From Pleurodeles waltl (lineage: Eukaryota > Chordata > Amphibia > Caudata > Salamandridae), in assembly GCF_031143425.1 (NCBI RefSeq), contig NC_090444.1:62367533-62431532 (forward strand): a stretch of 64,000 bases of DNA, written 5' to 3'. Below, in pieces: positions 54,770 through 64,000 of this stretch; position 1 is the first letter of the stretch, and each line of letters begins with the position of its first letter. The notes beneath the pieces were generated by a model. The model did no database searches. It was not told the origin of the DNA and saw only the letters and a list, made by a program, of their open reading frames with translations. Position numbers and translations under genes: made by a program.

Positions 54770-55285
54770 CTGATTATGAGGTCAGTGGATGGTTTACACT
54801 GTCCGCCGAACTTCTGACAGGGAGTTTGCTGTCATACTGGCTACCTCGCCGCTGGCCCCATTAAGAGTTTCCCATTAGGTCAGTGGGTGGAAACCTCTCC
54901 CCTGTGGCCCCCTGCCCCCGTTTTCTGCCAGCATTTTCTTGACTGTGGCATTGCCATGAAACCGCTGGTGGAGAAGGGTGTCGTAATCCCCAAAACGATG
55001 GATTGGTGAATGTTTGGATTGTTCAGCATTCCGTCCATCATCTGTTCTTTTTGCAGTAATCCCCAGGGCAGCACTGCTTGCAGCGCTGCCCTGGTGGATT
55101 AGGATCTCCGCCACCACCACCTCCAGAATGCCGGAATCTCTGATCCTGGTGGAACTGGCGGTTCCCTGGGGGCCCGACCATCAGGGCTGTACTGTGGTGG
55201 TCGGACCACCACATTGGTGGCAGTCCAACTGCCATCAGCGAGTCTGGTGGTCCAATTACTGCCAGACTTGTAATGAGGCCTATAC
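54770..55285. mobile_element. Harbinger-type MITE, probable
   Basis: The left end GGGCTGATTATGAGGTCAGTGG and the right end (reverse complement of CCAGACTTGTAATGAGGCC) are imperfect inverted repeats with the GGxxTCATTA style of the Harbinger ends at 12430 and 31242. The interior has TGGCGGT/CCGCC-like words and no coding sequence. Relationship to the large Harbinger is inference. Confidence 0.45.
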
Positions 55286-55944
55286 TGTCTAGTACTAAAA
55301 ACACGGATGGATTAAACCCAGATCTGTGACCAGGGCTGAATGTATGATTGGTTACGCATTCCGTCCATCATTTGTGTTTGTTTGCTTTCGTCACCCACCA
55401 TTACTAGGTTCCCTACAAAATGTAATTTTCTCCTAAAATGCGGTTCCGTGTGATTTTCCAAAAAGGCCCTGGGGGAGAGCGCTCCAACACACATGCACAT
55501 ATGGAAACACTTACTGAACAGAACATGCGATTTTGCACAGATGTGTGTTGTATGCACTTCCTGCTTTCCGCAGTAGTGTGCGTTCCAGCCTTTGAGGTGC
55601 CGCGTCAGGAAGTCGCCTTCAGCGCATGAATTCTACATGCCGGGAATGTTCCCAACAATATGCATTAGCCTCACAGCTCCTGTGAACCCCTCTCACAGTT
55701 CCAACGTCCCGTGTCAGGGGCAGCGGAACGGCAGCCTTGCGTCCGGGAAGATTCACACCGCCTTACAATGGCTGCCCAGCATGCGCATCCTTAGCAACAC
55801 TTTACTTAAAAACAAATTCATATAATGCACGCCTCCCTTGGCAATGCTCGCGCCCCCAACAGTTAATCAGATACATGCACCCCCTCACCGTTTCCCCTGA
55901 GGTGGGGGCCAAATTCAGGCATTTTTGCCCTTGTAAATAATAAG
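55286..55944. other. No recognisable gene
   Basis: Short open frames only, no motif. Confidence 0.4.
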
Positions 55945-56112
55945 AAATAGGTTTATTCAGCCTAGGTACAGGTTACAAGTAACTCCCCACCAGGAGCAGC
56001 ATCCTTGTTGCTCAGCCCACTCAACGTTCCATGACCTCACACCCTCGGGCTGATCAGCAGGGAATGGGAACTACGGAGGTGATGCAGGGCCACCGACGAC
56101 AAGTCACAACAT
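55945..56112. repeat. Direct repeat, copy 2
   Basis: Second copy of the 53735-53940 sequence, same orientation, 2.2 kb away and diverged. Confidence 0.75.
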
Positions 56113-56820
56113 CCCTCTAAGGATTCTTTTGTGTTTTGTGCAGGAAGAGGCCCCTATCTGCACAAACACATTCCTGCCTACAATGCAGCCACCCTTGCAA
56201 CATGGCACAAGGGTGCCTGGGTTGGTGCTAGGCAGCTAAAAGAGAGTCAGTGCTAGAAAAAGCCAGGAATGTGCTGTATAATTTTAAATAGGGCACATCC
56301 CTGCCCTTTCCCTCTCGCGAATGACAGAGCAGCGAGCTGGCTTACTGTATTGCGCTGTGTGAAAGTTTGTTCAATAGACCCCTAAGTTTGTGTCTCTTCA
56401 GCGTAAGGGATTCCATGACTGATGGGTAGCAGTAAACATACTTGGGTTCAGGGTATGCAGCATTCTACTCTATTAGGTTCCAGGAGTAAAACAATTTCTT
56501 AGTTTTGCAGCTCTGCTATCGCCAAACAGCCATTCTCTGTAGCTGCTACTCAGTGGTGCAAATCCCTCTCAAGAGAGGTTTACTGTTTACCAGACCTTTT
56601 GGCCTTTTAAATATTTACTGTTTCTTAAATTTGCCTTTTTATGCAAAATCATCTATCAATAAGCTGTTGTGATCTTCCTCTGGGTTTTAAATTTTCGGAT
56701 TGTCTTTTATTTCTTTTTCCATACTTATTTATATTTATTGATGTTCTCATTTCTCTTATTTTGCTTCTGTAGAGTGACAGTGTCCACTTGCCCTTGAGAT
56801 AGGGTGCACTTAGTGTCTGC
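56113..56820. other. No recognisable feature before the tandem array
   Basis: AT-rich towards the right; homology to the array units begins only at about 56822. Confidence 0.4.
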
Positions 56821-57085
56821 ATGAATAAACATTCAAAAACTACCTAACACAATCTAATGGACGTGTATGTACAGTATACATAAACATCATCTGAAATACA
56901 TATCATGTCTTTAATGTTGAAATGTCTTCCCATTGAGTGGAGTTTCCTCTTACTAAGTCCAAAGTGCCAATATTTTGCTAGACAACATTTGGGATCTAAT
57001 ATCCACATCAGATTATTTTCTGCTATCAAGCCTGTTATGGGATCCCCATTGGCCCTCTTATCTATTTAAATGTGTTTTCTGCCAG

Positions 57086-57344
57086 GTGGCAGTCTCTACA
57101 CCTGTTGCCGTGGAAATTTACAGCAAAACAGATGCTCATTATGACATCACAATTCCAGGCCAGAGGTGGACTTCAAGGCGCTTCAGCCTTACTTATTCAT
57201 TGATCTTTGTGCCTAGCAAGAGTGCCAGGCGCACAGACTTTGAGCAGTCTCAGACACTGTCATGCACCTCTTACGGATATAGACAGATTGTGCCAATGAC
57301 GATGTATAGAAGAAGACCTTCCTCAGATATCTACCAGCAAACAG
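57086..57344 (+). CDS. Exon-like segment A1, unknown protein
   Basis: Preceded by TTTTCTGCCAG (acceptor-like) and followed by GTAGGC (donor-like). The 259 bases are open in one frame for 86 codons plus one base, beginning VAVSTPVAVEIYSKTDAHYD and ending SSDIYQQT. I do not recognise the protein. It could be a real internal exon of a tandemly duplicated gene or a fortuitously open repeat. The other two frames have stops. A GTTGCCGTGGAAAT word (57104) resembles an RFX X-box half-palindrome. No flanking exons are recognised. Confidence 0.35.
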
Positions 57345-58749
57345 GTAGGCATGGTAAGGCGTAGGGGATTGTGTGAGCCTGGCATGTGTCCTTTTGAAGC
57401 CTGGTCCACTTCCAGCTTAAGGAGCCTTTGATAGACGGACAACAGCACTACCTATCAGGCTCAGAGTGTTGGTTTCATGGTTTGCATCTAGGATCCTGCT
57501 CTGCGATCACCTCTCTCTTTGCTGATGCTTGCCTGCTGCCTCCCTTTGGATGCTGCGGAGTTCTCAGCTTCCGGAATTATTGACATATGTCTCTCTTTTG
57601 CATACAGTAGGCTCCTTGCATAGAATCATCAAGGTCGCACACTCTGGGTGCCTAACTTTGTTTGGACAAGGATGTACTTTTCTGAGTGGTGAATGTGGAA
57701 GTCACGGAATCTTGCCATGTGTTCTAGAAATTGAAAATATGTACTAGGGTAGGGGTTGTTCAGGTGCAGATCCAAGTCAAGCTTCATGGTGTGAAACAGT
57801 TAAGAGGCTGCCATATTAGGATGTGAACCAAAATGTTAAATCACCTTAAAAATAGAACTTGTGCGTCTCACCCATTATGCTAGACTTTCTGGTGAATATA
57901 CCTGCAAATCCAGAAATGACTGATATGCGTTAAAAGAGAAGTGATGCACTTCTCACCAACTGCGTATAGTACCAAATAGGAAAAGGGGGGTGTCCATTAC
58001 TAGCTAATTTTCAAAAAAGCAATGTGTACTGAATAATAATGGTTAGGTTTTAAGAGGTCTTTAAAGACCACTTTGGAAGGTGATTTATACATTTTAACCA
58101 TCGTCCCTAGGAGAAATTAATAGCACCTTTGTGCATTGAAACCACAGAGTGCAAGGTGCATTGGTTAAAGCGTGGTAATCCAAAAATCCCATTTAAAATC
58201 TCTAATCACCTTTTCCCCATATATATCTAGACCTCGTTTTGCTCCTTTAGGCTCTCTCTTACTCTCCTTCTTCTCCCTAATCTCCTAACCTCTGTCCCCC
58301 GTGTCTCTCCCACCTTTACATCCACAATCCCTTTCTGTTTGTCGCTGCATCTATCTTCCCTTTCTCTCCTGTTCTCTCGCTTGCTTTTTAATTTTATTGT
58401 ATATTCTTTCTCTCCCTCTCCTCATTTTCTGGAACCTCTTTTCTTTATCTCCTTCCTACTTCCCAAACCTTTTTATCCTCCTCTTTCTATTACCTTCCTC
58501 CCAGATCATGCACACAATCTTATGGTGTTGTATGTTCAGCTGACATAAATATCATGTCCTAAGTACTGAAATGTCTTCCCGTTGAGTGTAGGATTTCCCT
58601 TATTGAATCCAAAGGAATGATATTTTGGTAGACTACATTTAGGACCCAATATTCATGTCAGAATATGTTCTGCTACCAAACTTGTCATCAGTCCCCATTG
58701 GTCTCTTTTCCTATTGTGATTTGTCTTATGACAAGTGGGAGTAGTAATC

Positions 58750-59010
58750 TCTTCCAGTCTCTACTCCTGCTGCCATGGAAATGACAGCACAGCAGATGCT
58801 CATTATGGCATCAGGTTTTCAGGCAATAGGTGGACTTCATGACACTTCAGCCTTACTTATTCTTTGATCTTGCCTAGAGTCAGTGCCAGGGGCATGGACT
58901 TTAAGCAGTTTCAGATACTAGCATGCTCCCCTTACACTTACAGAAAGGTTGTGCCTGTGATGCTGTTTATAAGGAGACCTTGTCAGACATCCATCAGGAA
59001 ACAGCAGGCA
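58750..59010 (+). pseudogene. Degenerate segment B1, homologue of A1
   Basis: Aligns with A1 (TCTCTACTCCTGCTGCCATG, CAGATGCTCATTATG, ACTTAAGGC-like words) but has indels and loses the GTAGG donor (GCAGGC instead). The frame is broken. Confidence 0.7.
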
Positions 59011-59967
59011 TAGGGAGGGGTAGGTGATTGTGGGAGCCTCGGATGGGTCTATTTGAGGCCTCTGACCTGGGTGAGGACACTAGTTCCATATTCAGCCAGG
59101 GGAAGCCTCAGATGGACAGACAGCAGCACTGTCTCTCAGGCTCAGACTGTTGGTTTCATGGTTTGCATCTAGGACCCCACTTTGAGATGACCTGTCTCCT
59201 AGCTGCTGCTTGCATTCTTCCCCCAGTTTGGATGCTGTGGAATTCTCAACTTCAGGAATAATGGGCATTCTTCTCTTTTTTTGCATGCAATTGACTTCTT
59301 GCCTAGAATTCTTGTGGTCACACCCTCTGGGTGCCCAACGTTGCTTGGACAAGCATAGCCCTCTCTGAGTGGTGAATGTTGAAAGCATGGACGATTGCTA
59401 TGACTTCTAGAAATGGAAATTATTGACTCGTCTAGGGATTTTTCAGCTGGCGATAAAGGTCAGGCTTCATGGTATGAAACATTTAAGAGGCTGCCATATT
59501 TGAACGTACAATACAAAGTCAGATCACCTTCAAAATAGAAGTTGCACTTCTCAGCAAGTATGCTATACTTTCTGGGGTCTATGCCAGCAAATCTAGACAT
59601 GGCTCATATACATTAAAATAGACAGCATCAGTACTTCTCGCCAACTGCATATAGTAGCAAATAATGGAGACTCGGAGGGGGTGGGCGTCATTACGCAATT
59701 AAAAAATAAACAATGTGAAACTACCTAACACAATCTAATGGAGGTGTATGTACAGTATACAGAAACATCATCTGAAATAAATACCATGTCTTAAATATTG
59801 AAATCTCTTCCCATTGAGTGTAGTTTTCTCTTACCAAGTCCAAAGGGCCAATATTTTGCTAGACAACATTTGGGGATCTAATATTCACATCAGATGATTT
59901 TCTGCTATCAAGCCTGTTATGGGATCCCCATTGCCCTCCTTATCTATTTAAATTTGTTTTCTGCCAG

Positions 59968-60226
59968 GTGGCAGTCTCTACACCTGTTGCCATGGAAATT
60001 TACAGCACAACAGATGTTCATTATGACTTCACAATACCAGGCCAGAGATGGACTTCATGGCGCTTCAGCCTTACTTATTTATTGATCTTTGTGCCTAGCA
60101 AGAATGCCAGGTGCACAGACTTTGAGCAGTCTCAGACACTGTCATGCACCTCTTACGGATATAGACAGATTGTGCCAATGACGATGTATAGAAGAAGACC
60201 TTCCTCAGATATCTACCAGCAAACAG
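59968..60226 (+). CDS. Exon-like segment A2
   Basis: Same length (259 bases), same borders (CTGCCAG before, GTAGGC after) and same open frame as A1, with several amino-acid changes in the first half (e.g. K to T after YS, A to V in TDxHYD). The last third is identical to A1. An ATG replaces GTG near the middle of the X-box-like word. Confidence 0.35.
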
Positions 60227-61624
60227 GTAGGCATGGTAAGGCGTGGGGGATTGTGTGAGCCTGGCATGGGTCCATTTGAAGCCTGATCCACTTCCATCTT
60301 AAGGAGCCTCCGATAGACAGACAACAGCACTACCTCTCAGGCTCAGAGTGTTGGTTTCATGGTTTGCATCTAGGATCCTGCTTTGCGAGCACCTCTCTCT
60401 TTGCTGATGCTTGCCTACTGCCTCCCTTTGGATGCTGTGGAGTTCTCAGCTTCCGGAATTATTGACATATGTCTCTCTTTTGCATACAGTAGGCTCCTTG
60501 CATAGAATCCTCACGGTCGCACACTCTGGGTGCCTAACTTTGGACAAGGATGTACTTTTTTGAGTGGTGAATGTGGAAGGCATGGAATCTTGCCATGTGC
60601 TCTAGAAATTGAAAATATATACTAGGCCAGGGGTTGTTCAGGTGCAGATCCAAGTCAATCAAGGTATGAAACAGATAAGAGGCTGCCGTATTAGGGTGTG
60701 CCCTACAATGTTAAATCACCTCCAAAACAGAACTTGCGCTTTTCACCTAGTATGCTAGACTTTCTGGTGAATATACCTGCAAATCCAGAAATGACTCATA
60801 TGCGTTAAAAGAGAAGTGATGCACTTCTCACCAACTGCGTATAGTACCAAATAGGAAAAGGGGGGTGCCCATTACTAAGCAATTTTCAAAAAAGCAATGT
60901 GGACTGAATAATAATGGTTAGTTTTTAAGAGGTCTTTAAAGACCACTTTGGAAGATGATTTATAGATCTTAACCATCGTCCCTAGGAGAAATTAAGAGCA
61001 CCTTTGTGCATCAAAACCACAGAGTGCAAGGTGCATTGGTTAAAGCGTGGTAATATAAAAATCTCATTTAAAATCTCTAATCACCTTTTCCCCATATATA
61101 TCTAGACCTCGTTTTGCTCCTTTAGCCTCTCTCTTACTCTCCTTCTTCTCCCTCGTCTCCTAAACTCTGTCCCCCGTGTCTCTCCCACCTTTACATCCAC
61201 AATCCCTTTCTGTTTGTCGCTGCATCTATCTTCCCTTTCTCTCCTGTTCTCTCGCTTGCTTTTTAATTTTATTGTATATTCTTTCTCTCCCTCTCCTCAT
61301 TTTCTGGAACCTCTTTACTCTATCTTCTTCCTACTTCCAAATCTTTTTTAGCCTCCTCTTTCTATCACCCTCCTCCCAGATCATGCACACAATCTTATGG
61401 TGTTGTATGTTCAGCTGACATAAATATCATGTCCTAAGTACTGAAATGTCTTTCCGTTGAGTGTAGGATTTCCCTTATTGAATCCAAAGAGCTGATATTT
61501 TGGTAGACAACATTTAGGACCCAATTTTCATGTCAGAAGATGTTCTGCTACCACACTTGTCATCAGTCCTCATTGGTCTCTTTTTCTATTGTGATTTGTC
61601 TTATGACAAGTGGGAGTATTAATC

Positions 61625-61885
61625 TCTTCCAGTCTCTACTCCTGTTGCCATGGAAATGACAGCACAGCAGATGCTCATTATGGCATCAGGTCTTCAGGCA
61701 ATAGGTGGACTCCATGACACTTCAACCTTACTTATTCTTTGATCTTGCCAACAGTCAGTGCCAGGGGCATGGACTTTAAGCAGTTTCAGATACTAGCATG
61801 TTCCCCTTACATTTACAGAAAGGTTGTGCCTGGGATGCTGTTTATAAGGAGACCTTGTCAGACATCCATCAGGAAACAGCAGGCA
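61625..61885 (+). pseudogene. Degenerate segment B2
   Basis: Near-identical to B1, with the same broken frame and lost donor, confirming that the A-B dimer is the amplified unit. Confidence 0.7.
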
Positions 61886-62836
61886 TAGTAAGGGGTAGGT
61901 GATTGTGGGAGCCTCGGATGGGTCTATTTGAGGCCTCTGACCTGGGTGAGGACACTAGTTCCATATTGAGGCAGGGGAAGCCTCAGATAGACAGACAGCA
62001 GCACTGTCTCTCAGGCTCAGAGTGTTGGCTTCACGGTTTGCATCTAGGGCCCCACTTTGAGATGACCTCTCTCCTTGCTGGTGCTTGCATTCTCCCCCCA
62101 GTTTGGATGCTGTGGAATTCTCATCTTCAGGAATAATGGACATTCTTCTCTTTTTTGCATGCAGTTGACTTCTTGCCTAGAATTGTTGTGGTCACACCCT
62201 CTGGGTGCCTAACGTTGCTTGGACAAGCATAGCCCTCTCTGAGTGGTGAATGTGAAAAGCATGGACGATTGCTATGACTTCTAGAAATGGAAATTATTGA
62301 CTAGTCTAGGGATTTTTCAGCTGGTGATAAATTTCAGGCTTCATGGTATGAAACATTTAAGAGGCTGCCATATTTGAACGTACAATACAAAGTCAGATCA
62401 ACTTCAAAATAGAAGTTGCACTTCTCAGCAAGTATGCTATACTTTCTGAAGTCTATGCCAGCAAATCTAGACATGGATAATGCGCATTAAAATAGACAGC
62501 ATGAGTACTTCTCACCAACTGCATATAGTAGCAAATAATGGAGACTCAGAGGGGGTGGGCGTCATTAAGCAATAAAAAAAAAACAATGTGAAATTACCTA
62601 ACACAATCTAATGGAGGTGTATGTACATTATACAGAAACATCATCTGAAATATCATGTCTTAAATATTGAAATCTCTTCCCATTGAGTGTAGTTTTCTCT
62701 TACCAAGTCCAAAGGGCCAATATTTTGCTAGACAACATTTGGGAATCTAATATTCAGATCAGATGATTTTCTGCTATCAAGCCTGTTATGGGGTCCCCAT
62801 TGGCCCCCTTATCTATTTAAATTTGTTTTCTGCCAG

Positions 62837-63091
62837 GTGACAGTCTCTACACCTGTTGCCGTGGAAATTTACAGCACAACAGATGCTCATTATGACATCA
62901 CAATTCTAGGCTAGAGGTGGACTTCATGGCGCTTCAGCCTTATTCATTGATCTTTGTGCCTAGCAAGAGTGCCAGGCGCACAGACTTTGAGCAGTCTCAG
63001 ACACTGTCATGCACCTCTTACGGATATAGACAGATTGTGCCAATGACGATGTATAGAAGAAGACCTTCCTCAGATATCTACCAGCAAACAG
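62837..63091 (+). pseudogene. Exon-like segment A3, disrupted
   Basis: 255 bases: a TAG occurs where A1 has CAG (CTAGGCTAGAGG) and four bases are missing in AGCCTTATTCATTG compared with AGCCTTACTTATTCATTG. The rest and the GTAGGC donor are unchanged. Confidence 0.6.
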
Positions 63092-64000
63092 GTAGGCATG
63101 GTAAGGCGTAGGGGATTGTGTGAGCCTGGCATGTGTCCTTTTGAAGCCTGGTCCACTTCCAGCTTAAGGGGCCTTTGATAGACGGACAACAGCACTACCT
63201 ATCAGGCTCAGAGTGTTGGTTTCATGGTTTGCATCTAGGATCCTGCTCTGCGATCACCTCTCTCTTTGCTGATGCTTGCCTGCTGCCTCCCTTTGGATGC
63301 TGCGGAGTTCTCAGCTTCCGGAATTATTGACATATGTCTCTCTTTTGCATACAGTAGGCTCCTTGCATAGAATCATCAAGGTCGCACACTCTGGGTGCCT
63401 AACTTTGGACAAGGATGTACTTTTCTGAGTGGTGAATGCGAAAGGCACAGAATCTTGCCATGTGTTCTAGAAATTGAAAATATTTACTAGGCCAGGGGTT
63501 GTTCAGGTGCAGATCCAAGTCAAGTTTCATGGTATGAAACAGTTAAGAGGCTGCCATATTAGGGTGTGCCCTACAATGTTAAATCACCTCCAAAACAGAA
63601 CTTGCGCTTCTCACCCAGTATGCTAGACTTTCTGGTGAATATACCTGCAAATCCAGAAATGACTGATATGCGTTAAAAGAGAAGTGATGCACTTCTCACC
63701 AACTGCGTATAGTACCAAATAGGAAAAGGGGGGGTGCCCATTACTAAGCAACTTTCAAAAAAGCAATGTGGACTGAATAATAATGGTTAGTTTTTAAGAG
63801 GTCTTTAAAGACCACTTTGGAAGATGATTTATAGATCTTAACCATCGTCCCTAGGAGAAATTAAGAGCACCTTTGTGCATCGAAACCACAGAGTGCAAGG
63901 TGCATTGGTTAAAGCGTGGTAATCTAAAAAGCCCATTTAAAATCTCTAATCACCTTTTCCCCATATATATCTAGACCTCGTTTTGCTCCTTTAGCCTCTC

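Larger units (their letters stand above)
56822..64000 (+). repeat. Tandem array of a roughly 2.88-kb A+B unit, running off the window
   Basis: Landmarks in subunit A recur at 57261, 60143 and 63008 (spacing 2882 and 2865). Landmarks in subunit B recur at 58922 and 61797 (2875). A and B are themselves homologous (shared ATTTTG...TAGAC.ACATTTAGG-like stretches, GGTTTGCATCTAGG, and GGTATGAAAC..TTAAGAGGCTGCCATATT), so an ancient A-B pair was later amplified as a dimer. A carries an extra pyrimidine-rich stretch (58240-58500 and 61110-61380). The strand is given by the exon-like segments. Confidence 0.92.

Noticed and set aside
54259..54864. 201-codon frame
   Set aside because: Made by the 40-bp tandem repeat.

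Overview
The window looks like giant-genome salamander DNA, most likely a newt such as Pleurodeles (an inference from the repeat families, not from a host gene). I see no convincing host protein-coding gene, rRNA, tRNA gene or CRISPR array. Nearly everything interpretable is transposable-element sequence: DIRS tyrosine-recombinase retrotransposons, Gypsy-type LTR elements with very long (2.1-3.4 kb) LTRs, L1/Tx1-type LINEs, a PIF/Harbinger DNA transposon, foldback MITEs and tandem repeats.

Positions 1-38.5 kb form one nested structure. The outer host is a + strand DIRS element: gag at 1-708 and 11494-11960, RNase H at 34626-35950, tyrosine recombinase at 37405-38010 and terminal inverted repeats at 38179-38540. 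Gypsy-1 (709-11493, minus) interrupts the DIRS gag, and an L1/Tx1 LINE (about 893-6084, minus) sits inside its left LTR. Gypsy-3 (about 12181-34625, plus) lies further along the DIRS. Its gag is split by a PIF/Harbinger element (12430-31242) bounded by 15-bp perfect terminal inverted repeats and a CTA target duplication. The Harbinger carries two Myb/SANT-like genes and a broken DDE transposase, and its second Myb-like gene is split by a young Gypsy-2 (18630-28116, minus). The reconstructed order of insertion is DIRS, then Gypsy-3, then Harbinger, then Gypsy-2.

Gypsy-1 and Gypsy-2, and as far as it survives Gypsy-3, share an unusual plan: giant LTRs around an internal region of about 3 kb that encodes only a SCAN-like Gag and an aspartic protease plus a Cys-rich tail, with no reverse transcriptase, RNase H or integrase. 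Because two divergent subfamilies have this plan, it looks like an established non-autonomous lineage and not a one-off deletion. Gypsy-2 is nearly intact: its gag-protease frame has one interruption, a TGA exactly where the last zinc-knuckle Cys should be.

38.5-47.7 kb holds a solo LTR with a perfect 5-bp target duplication (38963-41091), a second decayed DIRS (about 41880-44160) and a second decayed L1/Tx1 LINE (about 45000-47650). 47.7-56.8 kb is gene-free, with microsatellites, foldback elements, a 40-bp tandem array and a pair of direct repeats. From about 56.82 kb to the window end there is a roughly 2.88-kb tandem array of alternating homologous subunits A and B. Each A unit has a 259-bp exon-like open segment with splice-like borders (255 bp and broken in the third copy); B copies are degenerate. 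Its identity is unknown.
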